Origin: Vesta saturnalis
Taxonomy: Eukaryota > Arthropoda > Insecta > Coleoptera > Lampyridae
DNA length: 64,000 nucleotides
Reading direction: 5' to 3'
Assembly (NCBI GenBank): GCA_036346205.1
Contig: JARFJB010002472.1
Span: forward strand, 734,501-798,500
The notes beneath the pieces are model-generated. The model had not been told where the DNA came from. It made no database searches and was given only the letters and a program-made list of their open reading frames with translations. Of this stretch, positions 43,601 to 54,717 are shown piece after piece (the first letter of the stretch is position 1; each line of letters opens with the position of its first letter). A program made the position numbers and the translations under genes.

Positions 43601-45430
43601 CTCTAGCTGAATCTATCTCTTCAAAACAAGTACAACTACATTCGTTTCACCTGGTTGTCGAGTCAATGAATCTATGATACATAGCTATATACACCAATCT
43701 ATGTCTGTTTGCACAGGTAGAAATTGTTGCATATTCAATATAGCCGCTTACATTGAACTATTCGATATTCGTGCCAGTTATACGTTATCTAAATATTGAA
43801 ATATAGTAAAACTAACTAATCATACACACAAAGCTTACATATTATATAGTCATATATTATGAATATAATTTGTATTTAATAACCGTTAACCATTGTTTAC
43901 TTACTTACTTTCACTGTTAGTCTATATTGACAAAATATACAGGGGTTCTTGTACTAGTAAATGTATAAGCTGTTTTTGGGGACTCAATTATAAAGAACTT
44001 TAATGTAAGTCCCATTTTATGTCGGTATCAGTACTTACCTTTTATATGGGATAGGATTAAATTCAGTTTCGTCTGAAGATCGGTTTGTTTGAGGTAACTC
44101 TCCGGTTACACTACTACATATACCATTGAGCTCAACAGTATACGTCTTTTAGTTTTCCTTACAATTATTGTGATGAGTAAAAAATAAAGTTTACAAAATA
44201 CTTTGATGTGTAACTGCTTCCTACAGAACTAAACATTTCGGCATTTTAACTATTTTTAATAAATTGTTTCTAAATCAATATATTTGTGGTAGCAATAGTA
44301 TTTGGTATGTAAAACCTACAATTTACATTAATTTATTTGTTATTGAATAAAACAATAATTTGGGTAACTTAAACTTTGATTCCTTTTTTAATGTTTATTG
44401 AATAAACAAATGATTATTGAGCGGATACTTAATTTCTTGTTTTGATTGGTTTGTATCTGTGATAATAGATTTTTTCTTACGTAGGAAACAATCATTCGGT
44501 ACTAAAAAAAGGTTATTCTGTTAGGTTCAAGCTGAATTTCTCGTTCGAAATAATTCTACGTAAGTGTATCTTATATTTGTATTGCTGTATAGTTGTAAGA
44601 TTATTTATTACAAATAGCGTTATTACCGTAAACGTTTACGAACAGTTAAACACAGTTTCGTTTGCGTTTATGCTGAATTCGAATAGCAAACAGCATCTGA
44701 ACAACGATTCCTGTCTGCTCCTTTCCACCCCAGATATAATTCACCTCTAAACCGCTTTCAAGCAAGTTATCACCTACACAAAACTACTTATCGACGTAAA
44801 CAAGTTCTTTTAATATTACAGGTCCTACTAATTTTGAATATAAGCGTTGCTGTCGCTGAAGAAATCACGACAAGGTTTTCAAATCCTATGGTGCGACACA
44901 CCTTCCTTTAATAACAAATACTGCAACACCTTAATACACACTAAATACTCAAGCCGCTCTGGTTCTTTTACTTTCACTCCAATGCCCACTAGAAAAAAAT
45001 ATGTGCCCTTATATCACTAAAACAGGGATGTATGTCTCACCACGGAAGTTAAGGTCGCGGGGCACGAATTGTTCACGACTTTATAGCACGTTAGCTACAA
45101 GTTGAATCACCTTTAAAAACCCAAACTGTTCGGACCAATCCTGTTCGTTATTCACAAAAATACACCTGCCTTGCGTGAGCTAAAACGTACCAAAACGATC
45201 TTGATCCTCAATATACGACAATGATATCGTACATAGCTGCGTAGGGCCTAATTTCTTTCTTCCCTTTTCCATACCACCCATTACAAATCTACGTCACCAC
45301 AAAAAAAAATGCATACACTGTCAAACCCCGATTTTAAGTTACAAAGATTTGCAATAATTCCTTTTGTATTATACGATTATCAATGATTAAGGCTGCAATT
45401 GAATACCTGAATAACAACCAGTATTCTTAA
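40626..45430. other. 4.8 kb without recognised genes
   Basis: Mostly AT-rich non-coding sequence. It holds a short inverted repeat at 41150-41210 and a small GC-richer patch at 42359-42432. An 85-codon minus-strand frame at 41656-41913 has no family signature. Nothing in this stretch reads as a transposase or LINE to me. Confidence 0.4.
41150..41210. repeat. Inverted repeat, 16-bp arms
   Basis: TGGTAATGCCGTAAAG (41150-41165) and CTTTACGGAATTACCA (41195-41210) pair with one mismatch around a 29-nt loop. Possibly a small foldback element. Confidence 0.8.
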
Positions 45431-45814
45431 CCTTCCGTCGGGCGCCGAAGTACACTTTACAACGAGATCAGGCGCGTGGTATAAAATCATTGCTACTGGT
45501 AGAGTACTATTTTAATTAAAGAATAACACATGACGTTCGCTTTTGGCATTTATTTAACATACGAATAAAAATACAACCAGAATGCAAAAAAATGTTCAAT
45601 AAAAATTTATTTATTATAAAAACTAAATAATATTTGTATTAGTCCTTATCTTCATAAAAAGTAACAATACGCTAGTGTGCAGTCTACGTGTAATGGTGAA
45701 AATATTGAAGACGCCTAACTAAAAATATTAAAGAAACAAAAAATTAACAAGCAAATGAGATATCCTGTATTGAACAGACAGTGCAGAAACATTTAATATA
45801 CATCAAACAAATAC

Positions 45815-47568
45815 AGTCCAGTCAGTGCAAAAAAATAGCGCGCGCAATTTTGTTGTTTTATACAACATATTCAAAATAGAGAACGATAGTTTAAAATATT
45901 ATTCAAGGTCAAATGTCACAAAAATCAGTTTTTTGTAAAAATCTCGTTTTCTATGGCTCGAGGGGCAATTGAGGTTGTTACAACAAAGAAAGTTCATGAA
46001 ATTATCTACAAAAATGGTTTCATTCATTTTTTACGTACGACGAACCATTTTAACATAAACAAGCGATTAAATTTCATGTTGTCGAGTGAAAAGACACCTT
46101 AAAAGTCTCCATGAGAAGCAACCTTCAACATCAGCTGCCTCGTATTCTATTGTAATCTGTTGACCGTTACTTTATACCTACGAGCGTCAGTATATAGCTG
46201 TACTATGCGTCGGTTTTCAGTGAGTTAAAATATTCGTGTCTCGGTATTTTGTAAAACGTACAGAAAATAATCATTATATTGTTATATTGTACATCTCAAT
46301 ACTCTCCGCGAAAAAAACGTTCAACGCGCATTAGATTGTAAAAATTGTTTTGTGTCGAACTAACTGACCCAGAGCTCAACATAAAAAAAAGAAAAAAGTA
46401 GATCAATTATAAGTAATGTAAGTACAGTTCAATTTAAAGACAGTTATTAAAGCAGCGGATGCACGTGGTGATCAGTTCGGCAAAATAGTTGAAAATCGCG
46501 TAAACTAAAAATATGATTTAATAGCTGCAAATCCTAAATATCACAGATACTGTTTTAAACAATTTGCGGGCTGTTTGATCTTTCCAAGCTCCTTGAGCCA
46601 CAACCCTGGATTCCCAGCATACACACATACATTACTTATGTAATACGGGATTAAGGATGGGCGTGGTTAGGATATAGGATCGGAAGTAAGGAAGTTAGGG
46701 TTCTGAGGGGGAAAATACTACCCCGGAATTCGCCTAAGTAGCCGAACATGCTGTGCATATACGCAGTCACCATGCCGCTACATGTATATGAGGAAAGCCC
46801 GCTGAAAAAACCTCATACAAGGTAGACGACAACGGGAATCGAACCCATTACCTACCGAATGATAAGCAGGTCGTGTCACCACTACTCTACTAGGTCGGTT
46901 TGGGCTCTCGTCGATGCGTCGCTTTTTATACCCTTCAATACTGTTTTTATTAACATAGTCTATTCGACAACTAAAGTGCACATTTACAGATTTGACATTT
47001 GTTAAATGTTCAATATATTGATCATTTAACACTTGACTCTCTTAAAGTTTTCAAACCGCTCTCTACAGTCACAGTTGGAGCGTTAGAGAGCGAATAAAAC
47101 AATTTTCCGCCGCTGGATTTATCAATCTAATGATTACTTCCTGTACGTTTTACAAAATGTTGACACGCTTGGCCCACGAATACTTTAACTCACTGATAAC
47201 CCACGCGCAGTACAGCTATCTAATGACGCTCGCAGATATAAAATAACGGTCCACAGACAACAATAGGATGCGAGACAACTCCTATTCAAGGTTGCTTCTT
47301 ATTGGCAACATGTGGACTTTTTTTCACGCGTCAACATGAAATTTCATCGCTCGTTTATGTTAAAACGGTTCATCGTACGTGAAAAATTAGTAAGAGAATT
47401 TTTGTAGATAATTTCATGAACTCTCATTGTTCTAACCACCTCAATTGACCTCTGAGCCATAGAAAACGAAATTTTTGCAAAAAACTAAGTTTTGTGACTT
47501 TTGACTTTGAATAATTTTTAAGCCTGGCCGCACTTTTTTTGCACTGAAAACCTAAAATGACTGGACTA
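45815..47568. repeat. Long internal inverted repeat (about 450-bp arms) inside the piggyBac element
   Basis: Left arm 45815-46282 and right arm 47123-47568 are inverted copies. They share AGTCCAGTCA...GTGCAAAAAAA, TTTCTATGGCTCgAGG, GATAATTTCATGAA, AACCaTTTTAACATAAACaA, CATGAAATTT, CAGTGAGTTAAA and TTTTGTAAAACGTACAG. The right arm begins in the last codons of the transposase. The arms surround about 840 bp that contains a SINE. Similarity is roughly 80-85 percent by eye, so the palindrome is old. Confidence 0.85.
46560..46960 (-). mobile_element. tRNA-derived SINE
   Basis: Read leftward, a tRNA-like head (46898-46824, with TAGTAGAGTAGTGG as degenerate A box and GGGTTCGATTCCCG as B box) is followed by a roughly 250-bp unrelated body with a GC-rich middle (CCGGGGTAGTATTTTCCCCC) and ends near GCTCAAGGAGCTTGGAAAG. 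The composition is distinctly richer in GC than the flanks. It is unrelated in sequence to the tRNA-like modules at 7.2-10.4 kb. Ends are approximate and no target duplication was confirmed. Confidence 0.55.
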
Positions 47569-48732
47569 GTAGGTTTTTTGCATTTTTCACAATTATATTT
47601 ACTTAGCCGTCGTTTTGTCGTGCCCGTTTCACTCTCTTCTATATCCTCCGACACAGTCATCGTCTGGTTCTTTAGCTTGTGGTGGGAAACGTTTCAAGCA
47701 GTCCTAGAGACCCTTATGTATTTGCCAAGTCCGATCTCTTGATAACCTGTGCGTTCATACCACTCATGTTTACTATTGCGAAAAATATACTGATCATTGA
47801 TGTACATTTATCGCTACGTTGTACAATGCTCAAATTTTATACTTGGTGTCTTCAACCAATCCAAGTTGGTGAATCAGTTTTTTGTTGTTATGCACCGCGC
47901 TGGTCTGTAAATAGGTTGGAAAAATCTCAGTACAAGGTCCGATGGTTTATTGCTTGTGTGATAAACTCCTTTGAGTCGTAATACGGCGTATATCTCTAAA
48001 TTATAGAGATTAGAACATTCACGAATCGACCAGTACAACGACTTTGATTCCACTTATTTGGTTTACTGGAGATGTATTGCCTGAAATTATATCTCGCCCT
48101 AAATTGTTCGTAAATTATGACATTTTCTCCTAATGAATCAGTTTATTTCAATTATTTACGAATTTCTGGAATACTTATTTGTTTGTGTCAAATCTCAGAC
48201 ACCTCATAATAAATTAGAAACGTTTCAAATTCATTACCTGACTAAATTTTTCAACTTCGTCTCTGTTACAACCCCACAGACCTTCCAAACTAAAACCTAT
48301 AAATGCTTTCAGCTCAATAAGATCAATTGGCCCCGTATCTCTCTTTCGTTGAAAACATCTTTGAAGCTCTTTATGTATTAATTTGTGTATTGCACAATAA
48401 TTTCCAAGAGATCATCGTTAATTAGACAGCTTCGGCATTCTACAAGAGTTTTAGCGATTCCACCATTACCTATAACGCTTTCTGATTAAATGCGGACTTC
48501 TGTACCCTTAGTAAAGGATTATTACTTCAAATTGTTTGTTTGTATTTCCCAAAAAGAGATAATCACTTTGAATCTTTCTAGCGAATTTAAATTTCATGTT
48601 CGGTTTCAGTATCTACTTCATCTTGAAAATCGTTTTCTAAGCCTTGATCGTCCTCTTGAGACATTATTCTTTGAAGTTCTCTGACATCTTTAGGGTTCAG
48701 GAGGTCATAAGTTTTTTTTAAGATACTCATGA
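47500..48732 (-). pseudogene. piggyBac-type transposase, degenerate
   Basis: Starts MSILKKTYDLLNPKDVRELQ at 48732 and continues with an acidic stretch (SQEDDQGLENDFQDEVDTE), typical of piggyBac N-termini. Later blocks in changing frames: GPIDLIELKAFIGFSLEGLW (the ELkAfIGl strand), MNLKRF..IMRCLRFD, NVIIYEQFRARYNFRQYISS and KPNKWN (the site of IDEQ...GR..FRQYIPsKP, with the first catalytic Asp replaced by Tyr), IFFAIVNMSGMNAQVI, NWYERTGYQEIGLGKYI, and a cysteine-bearing tail YNCEKCKKPTSPVI. Frameshifts throughout. The Asp loss and missing middle show it is inactive. Confidence 0.75.
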
Positions 48733-49292
48733 TTAGTGAGGGAAATATCTAAAATGCAAAAAGACTCGCATTGTTTTTTTTCCGGCACTAAAACTTGTGA
48801 AACCGACATAGTATCAGTATTCAGGCGTAGTGTATCAATATGATATTCTTTCAACAATGCACAAATACATTCCGACAAAATTCTATACACGATTTCTATG
48901 TACATATTTATGATAAATCAACTTATTAAAAGAATTAGATATGATAGTTCGACACTTCAGGAAAGTAACGTAGTTAAGGCGCAGTATATCAAAATTGAAC
49001 AAATTGTTAGTAACTTCAGTGTGTGAAACCTACTCGAATACTGAACGCTCTCGATATTTGAATATCGGTAAAATAGGAAGTTATTAGAAATTAGAGGTCG
49101 CCCTTTTATTAAAAAATAAGCCAATGAAATATCACAGACGTACCATTCAGGTCACCCGTGCCCGACGGATGTTTACTATTCACATTCTATTCAGAAAATA
49201 AACACTATATTAAACGTTTAAACACGATGATGAATTGAAAAATTCTTAGCCTACCATAGAAGCAAACAAAATTTAAAAGTCAAAGTATTTTA

Positions 49293-50073
49293 TTATTCAA
49301 CATACTCTCGTCTTAATTGGATACATTTATTAAAACGAAACTGTAACGCCCCTAGACCTTTAAAGAAATTTTTTATCTCGCTCTGCAAACCCGGATCCTC
49401 TTTGCTGTAAGAAAGTATACGACCTTTTAGACTTTTTTCAGTTGAGGAAAGACATTATAGTCGAACGGAGCCAGATCTGGTGTAAAAGGGGGTGTTCGGG
49501 TAATTCTAACTCTAAATTAAGAATTGTTTGCATGGCAACATGCGATTTGTGTGCATAGGCATTGTTCTTCAAAAAAAAAATAATTTTGGACAATTTTCCG
49601 CGTTTTCTCTCCATATATGTTCTTGTAAAGTGGCCAGCAACGTCGAATAGTAATTCTCAGTTACTTTTCTACCCTTATCCGGAAAATCAATCATGATTAT
49701 CCCTTGGGAATCTCAAAAAACTGAAGCATGAACTTTTCCAGCAGATTTTTGAACAAGAAATTTCTTTGGTATTGGACGTGAACTGTAGGATGGACGCGTT
49801 CATATGAAATATTCAGTGCCTCCGGTATTCGATTTAGCCTAATTTGACGGTCTGATAAAATCATGTCATAAACTGGCCTTAACGATCGGTTTCAAATTTC
49901 AACGAAAAATTTACCTCTTTTGAAGCTTGCAATTCAATTTTTCACGGTCGCATACGAAGGACATTGATGTCCAATGGTATGAAGCATATCTTCTGCTTAC
50001 CTCTTAACCTATTCAAATACAGGTACTTGATTGATCACTCGATACTCCCATTTTTCATAATTTCGGTCGACAT
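49293..50073 (-). pseudogene. Mos1/SETMAR-like mariner transposase, frameshifted
   Basis: From ATG at 50073 leftward: MSTEIMKNGSIE, then after a stop IKYLYLNRLRGKQ (the HTH_48-type N-terminus of Mos1-like mariners). Later DRQIRLNRIPEALNIS, and in shifted frames STLLATLQEHIWRENAEN and NNAYAHKSHVAM (the second-Asp block HDNARPH, Asp changed to Asn). Then ELPEHPPFTPDLAPFDYNVF (third Asp of DD34D), PQLKKSLKGRIL and FNKCIQLRREYVE just before the stop at 49293. Terminal repeats were not identified. This is the only copy of the classical mariner subfamily in the window. Confidence 0.75.
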
Positions 50074-50257
50074 ACTTTTTTTCAAATTTTATTACGCAAC
50101 TCTGGTTTTAATATAGACAAATTAGGGTCGGCGACGGAAAAAATTGTTAGAAGGGTGCTTCCCTCTGGAATATGTTCCTTGAGTCTCACTCACCTTCTCC
50201 AGAAAACCTTAAATTTTGAGAAAATGAACGCATCTTGATTTCTTTCGAAATGGCTAT

Positions 50258-50590
50258 TTCTCGAGAACGGACTTTCATAGAATCACGCCGTTTACACTAA
50301 AATGCGTTGTTCACGTAGAAGAATAAACTACAATGACATTTTTACAATAAAAGTCAAGAACACCCTTAACAACGGCCGCCATACTGGAATTTCCTAAAAT
50401 TGGCCATTACTGCGGAACGGACAGTCATATAAACAGAGAATAGATTAAAACAATTTTTTCTAACGGTAACTCAGATTTTTGGTAAACTAGTCTTATTTCT
50501 TAACAAAATCAGTCGCCATCTTGGGGTTTTTGAGATGGTGATAACTCGTAATCGGAAATACATAGAGACATTCTATTTCGTCATTTGTTT
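50258..50590 (+). repeat. Three degenerate tandem units of about 135-145 bp
   Basis: The phrases ATTTCTCGAGAACGGACTTT (50264), ATTACTGCGGAACGGACAGT (50405) and ATAACTCGTAATCGGAAATA (50540) recur at spacings of about 141 and 135 bp. Each is followed by CATA and A/G-rich sequence. Between them the phrases CGGCCGCCATACTGG and CAGTCGCCATCTTGG correspond. The copies are very divergent. This may be a decayed satellite or an old coding repeat. Confidence 0.5.
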
Positions 50591-50628
50591 TTATTTTCAA
50601 GTGACATCAAACTTTAAGGTTAAATGTG

Positions 50629-51401
50629 TTAAAAAAAACAACTTCGTTTCACATCTACAATATTTTCGCGTTCACAACCGTCTTCGAGATCACCATCGGG
50701 GCCATCTTCCTCAGTGATTGGTTCACTATGGTTCAAACACGATTCGCCACCACATCTACCGTACATTGAAGTGCAAGACCACTTTGCCATATGTCTAGTC
50801 ATAGTACCTAGACCATCATGTAAGTCACTGCAGCAGTAAGATTTCCTAGCGGTGATGGAATTAATTGGAACTAACTTGTACACGGCACTTTGGGGTTGTG
50901 TCAACGCACCGATAAGTACAAGTAGATCGGTGTGGGCGTCTACGACGACAGCTTCTCGTTTTGATCCCGCTTGAGTTCTCGCCATTTCAACAATGAAGAC
51001 ATCCGCGTCACTTGAGCCCAAAAAAACGGGGAACTGTGCTTTCTTGAATTCTAACGAAAGGTGGTTAAGGAAACTTTTCTTGTTCTCAAGGTTCGACAAA
51101 AATTGCTCTTTTGGAACAGTCACCGCGTTCGACGAAATTACTTCAACCCTCGCAACTGACTTCCTGCAGCTCGCCTCTTATGCACTGCGTCTTTCGTGCT
51201 TGGTTCATACCCGTCGAAAACTACGGTGACATTTCTTCCGTAATTAAGAAAAACATAGTAGGCTTTGTATACGTCACCGTACGTCGCAGAGCGGGGCCAA
51301 TGCATACGATGTAAGAGATCTCCACCGTCGAAAACAAACCTTGGATTTTCAGGCAATTCATTGCTGATCTTACATACCATTTCTAGAAAATAAAACGTCA
51401 T
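50629..51401 (-). pseudogene. Predicted PIN/FLAP-like nuclease with Cys-rich tail, one frameshift and internal deletion
   Basis: From 51401 leftward: FVFDGGDLLHRMHWPRSATY, GDVYKAYYVFLNYGRNVTVV and FDGYEPSTKDAVHKRRA. After a frameshift near 51130: VPKEQFLSNLENKKSFLNHL, SDADVFIVEMA and VVVDAHTDLLVLIGAL. A Cys-rich end CTSMYGRCGGESCLNHSEP and an acidic tail follow. The blocks P..YG.i...Y..yv...YG...VVFDGY..PSTKD..H.RR, KE.FLSN..NK and DADv.IV.....TDLLVLL are shared by a large set of unnamed animal proteins with a PIN-like fold, and Asp residues in them suit metal binding. Relatives have a long segment between TDLLVL and the Cys-rich tail; it is missing here. Reading is unusually clean for this window. 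Host pseudogene or element gene: undecided. Confidence 0.6.
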
Positions 51402-51454
51402 TACTTACCGCTAAACAGTTTCACAAATCGTAATGTTGAGTTGATGAATACATA

Positions 51455-52180
51455 ACTCTTCACTTGCTAACTATATATTTCACCCCTGTGAAAGGTATGT
51501 ACTGGAGCTCCATCGTGAAACAACCACATTAATTGACTAATGTTAAGAGGAACGTTTGCCAACAGTAATGGTAAATGATTTTCTCCAAATAAACCTGACC
51601 ATTTACTGTTCCATTGAAAAAATGTGGTCCAATTACGTGATCTCCAACTATACCACCCCAACCACTCAAAGACCAGCTAGTTTGACTATGAGTTGCTATA
51701 AGATGGGGATTACTTGTCTAATAATAATGGAAATTGTGTGTATTCACAGTTCCATTTGTATGAAACGTAGCTTCGTCTCCAAAGCGAACAAAATCAAAGA
51801 AATCCGCCTGATTGTGGATTTGTTGTTAAGCCCATTCACAAAAAACAAACCCTTCTGGGATAGTCATCTTCGAGTAACTCTTGATGCAACTGGATATGGT
51901 ATGGATGCATCTTACTTTTACGCGGTATTCTTCGGACGGATCTGTCAATAATATCATGCTGACGCGAGATTTCACGTGTACTATGTGGATTATGCGTAAC
52001 TTCAAGCATCACGTTAAATTCATTTTCCTCGTTAATTTCAGGTCTTGTCCTTTCCATTTTTTCTACTGAACCCGTACGATTAAAACGATCTACTAACCTT
52101 TCCAACTTTATTTTTTCGGGTTGCCTTCGTGCGGGGTATCTCTCTTTGTTAATTCTTTGTGCTAATACACAATTTTTCAT
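51455..52180 (-). pseudogene. DUF4817-group transposase, truncated before third catalytic residue
   Basis: Frame from 52180: QRINKERYPARRQPEKIKLE, RLVDRFNRTGSVE, NEENEFNVMLEVTHNPHSTR and EISRQHD, SVRRIPRKSKMHPYHIQLHQ. In shifted frames the core continues FGDEATFHTNGTVNTHNFHY (first Asp), WSLSGWGGIVGDHVIGPHFF, NGTVNGQVY, and LFHDGAPVHTF (second Asp). It ends there; the SPDL..xDFFLWG block is absent. The RRQP, HPYHIQLHQEL and NTHNFHYY wording places it close to the 8.5 and 56 kb transposases. Confidence 0.8.
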
Positions 52181-52189
52181 ACATTCTCC

Positions 52190-52780
52190 CAGTACTCACA
52201 TCATGCCTGTTAATTCCTTAACAGGAAAGTTCATTTCAAACAGTATTTAAGTGTTTACAAATTAATAAACACTACACAATCTCAAAGAGGTTTGTTAAAT
52301 GACAAGCTACTAATTATTACTGAATAATATCTATCTGTCAGTTGTTCACGGCTAACTTGTTATGATAGAACTTGTTAAAAAAATCTCTTTCTGTTATTAA
52401 ACTGAGAACATAATTCACATGTCACATGGTACATTTTTGATTACTGTTATTGGTTAAAATACAAAAACAAAATCGCAGAATAGAATGTTGGCTGTCACAT
52501 GATTTTAATGAATAAAATACGTTACTGTCAAAGTGACAAAAAGTTTCAAAGAAATAAATAATTGTATTGATTGTCTTGCAACTGTAATATTTACTATCAA
52601 AGTGACACATCGTTTAAAATTGTAACACGTGTTATGATTTTCTATTACCGTTCATTATATTCTCTTACCAAATATAACATGTGTTATGATAATTATAACA
52701 CTAGTTATATTATCCCCGAAAATATCTCAGAAATTAATGAAAGAACATAAAGTGTATCTTCACTTTTTAAAATAAAATAC
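52190..52780. other. AT-rich spacer
   Basis: No gene. TAACACGTGTTATGAT near 52625 and AACATGTGTTATGATAATTA near 52677 form a short repeated and partly palindromic motif. Confidence 0.3.
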
Positions 52781-53019
52781 AGGGTTATTCATTTGAAAAA
52801 GTTGACAAAACCGTGTGTTCGAGATTTGGCTAGCTCTATATCAATAAAGAATAAATATCACTTTCTCGTAACATTGTACCAATGTTAAAAAGTTATGCCT
52901 GGAAAAAATTATTGTTAGCTTGTTCTGTGTAGTGTATACAGGACGTTGAAATGAGAATGATTTTCATGTACAATTGACCATAACTTTTGAAATACCCTGT
53001 ACAACGTAATGAAACCCTG
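52781..53019. mobile_element. MITE, 239 bp, CAGGGTTaTTCATT ends
   Basis: CAGGGTTATTCATTTG at 52781 and AATGAAACCCTG at 53019 are inverted ends, each flanked by TA. No coding capacity. First link in a chain of abutting elements. Confidence 0.75.
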
Positions 53020-53034
53020 TATTGAAATAATATA

Positions 53035-53219
53035 TAGGGTGTCCCATTTGAAAAGAAGTATGTTTGGTTCACCCTAGTAATATGTAACACCCTGCAGATA
53101 CTAAAATAATTTTATAATGTGAAGTTTGAAGTAGCTTATAATTTTTTGTAAATAACTTTTTCTGATATCTCCTTTAATAACGGATATACCGTACTTCGAC
53201 GCACTAATGCCGCACCCTG
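53035..53219. mobile_element. MITE, about 185 bp, AGGGTGTCCCATTT end
   Basis: Starts AGGGTGTCCCATTTG after a TA tract, 15 bp from the previous element. Ends GCCGCACCCTG at 53219, followed by TA. The two ends match only over CAGGGTG..CATT. Internal CACCCTAG and ACACCCTG strings indicate further nested ends. Confidence 0.5.
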
Positions 53220-53225
53220 TATATA

Positions 53226-54664
53226 CAGCGTGTCCCAGGATTGATGTAACAAGAGGTGTGACAGACTAACAATTTTTGGATTTTATTTTAAGACTGTGGG
53301 AACCTTGCTTGGTTTGAAAAGAATTTTAAGAACAGTTTCGGTTTTTTTAAATAAGTCTGCCTTGACAGTGAAGCGAAAACTATTTTCTTTTAAGGTAAAG
53401 TATCCTTTTTGTTCATGAAGCGGCAAAATTTTGCTAAGAAAAGTTGTTCATAATCAGTAATTATGGCCTTGCACAAAATTTCAAGAAGATCTACCCACTT
53501 TGGTTAAACCGCTATTTTTTAGATTAAACAAAATAAATTGTATTTTTTAAATGGGCCATGAAAAGACAATTGAATGATCTTAAGTACTGTCAGATTATAA
53601 TTTGAAATACCCTTTGTTCAAATTTCAATTACTCCCACATTATGTTAACGTTACAGCAAAGAATTTACGTTTTTCAGTGTTATGGTAGCGTTCTTAACGT
53701 TAAGAAAGAAATAAAGAAATATGATAAAAGCAACTATTGTTATTGATTCCGTGGAAGAACATCCCAGATTATCATTGAGGGAACGTTCACAAAATCTTAA
53801 TGTTGGTAAATCGGAATTGCAAAGAATTTATAAATTCAACAAGGAAAGCCATTCAAGCCAAAACTTGGACACACTATGGAAGAAGGTGTTGCAGGCCGTA
53901 GATTACTATTTTGTCTTACCATCGGGGAGAAATGTATTTTAGAACGCAATTTTTATAAAAACATCGTATTTCCAGACGAAGACTACAAATGGCGCTATTT
54001 CGTCTCAAAATTGTCGCTACTGGTCTACAGAAAATCCAAACTTTCGGATCAATTGTAGAAGACAGTATTACCAAAAAGTGAATGTGTGGTATGCCGTTTC
54101 ATATCGTTTTGGAATTCTTGTACCTTTCTTCATAGATGGACGGTTAAATCAGAATCTCTCAGTATCTACAGCTATTTGACAGATTCAGGGAAGAGAACTT
54201 ACATGTCTTTCCACTGACATAAAGACAAGCAATTTATTTACAGCAAGACGGATGCCCTGCACATTCGACAGCACCCGTAGCTGAATGGATAAACTTGGTG
54301 TTTCGGGAAAAGTGGCTAGCTAGAAATGGTCCGATTGCGTGACCTGCAAGGTCGCCAGACCTGACGACATGAGATTTTTTTATGGGGTTGCCTCAAACAA
54401 CTGGTTTACTCTCAACCAATACCCAACAATACAGAAATACTAAAAGAAAGGATAAGATATGGAGTACACCAAATACACGTCGAGGAAATTCGGAACAGTT
54501 TTAAAGACTTCAGACATCGCATTGAAAGGCGACTTGTTTTTCAAAGACTGAAAGTATTCTTAAAATTCTTTTCAAATCAAGCAGGGCTTAATCCCACAGT
54601 CTTAAAATAAAATTAAAAAATGTTTAGTCCATCACACCTCTTGTAACATCAATCCTGGAACACG

Positions 54665-54667
<3 letters not shown>
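53226..54667 (+). mobile_element. Mariner-like transposon with CAGCGTGTCCCAGGATTGAT ends
   Basis: CAGCGTGTCCCAGGATTGAT (53226) continues GTAACAAGAGGTGTGA, and the right end at 54667 is its inverse (TTGTAACATCAATCCTGGAA then CACGCTG). TA flanks both sides (53224-53225, 54668-54669). Inverted similarity extends further inward (TTTTATTTTAAGACTGTGGGA, 21 nt windows on each side) for roughly 90 bp. The length is 1442 bp. It carries one plus-strand transposase pseudogene. The right TA opens directly into a TA microsatellite leading to the next element. Confidence 0.88.
53721..54550 (+). pseudogene. DD41D mariner-like transposase
   Basis: MIKATIVIDSVEEHPRLSLR, ERSQNLNVGKSELQRIYKFN (helix-turn-helix part), then after a shift FPDEDYK with the parallel frame SSQNCRYWSTENPNFRI (first Asp), KVNVWYAVSYRFGILVPFFI then DGRLNQN, YLQQDGCPAHSTAPVAEWI (second Asp), LARNGPIA-stop-PARSPDLTT, then DFF (third Asp). 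Counting through the two stop codons, 41 positions separate the second and third Asp, as in the transposase at 8460. The C-terminal part LVYSQPIPNNTEILKERIRY is well preserved. At least three frameshifts and two nonsense codons. Confidence 0.8.

Positions 54668-54714
<47 letters not shown>
54668..54714. repeat. TA microsatellite between two transposons
   Basis: About 46 bp of alternating TA linking the right end of the 53.2 kb element to the left end of the long-arm element. Confidence 0.95.

Positions 54715-54717
<3 letters not shown>

Larger units (their letters stand above)
45431..49171 (-). mobile_element. piggyBac-type element with CCTTCCGTCGGGC ends
   Basis: The left end is TTAA (45427-45430) followed by CCTTCCGTCGGGCGCC. 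The right end is GTGCCCGACGGATG at 49171 followed by TTTA, one change from the TTAA target. The length is about 3.74 kb. A minus-strand piggyBac-type transposase pseudogene occupies its right part. The left part is taken up by an internal inverted repeat (45815-46282 versus 47123-47568), in whose loop lies a tRNA-derived SINE. A TTAA target and short GC-rich ends are diagnostic of the piggyBac superfamily. Confidence 0.75.

Noticed and set aside
45815..45900. Second piggyBac C-terminal Cys motif in the left arm (DCICLMYIKCFCTVC on the minus strand)
   Set aside because: The cysteine spacing is suggestive, but the frame is very short and the flanking codons do not match. It would require two head-to-head piggyBac copies, which I could not establish.
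46778..47032. 84-codon minus-strand frame with RPSRVVVTRPAYHSVGNGFD
   Set aside because: It translates the tRNA-like head of a SINE and is not a protein gene.
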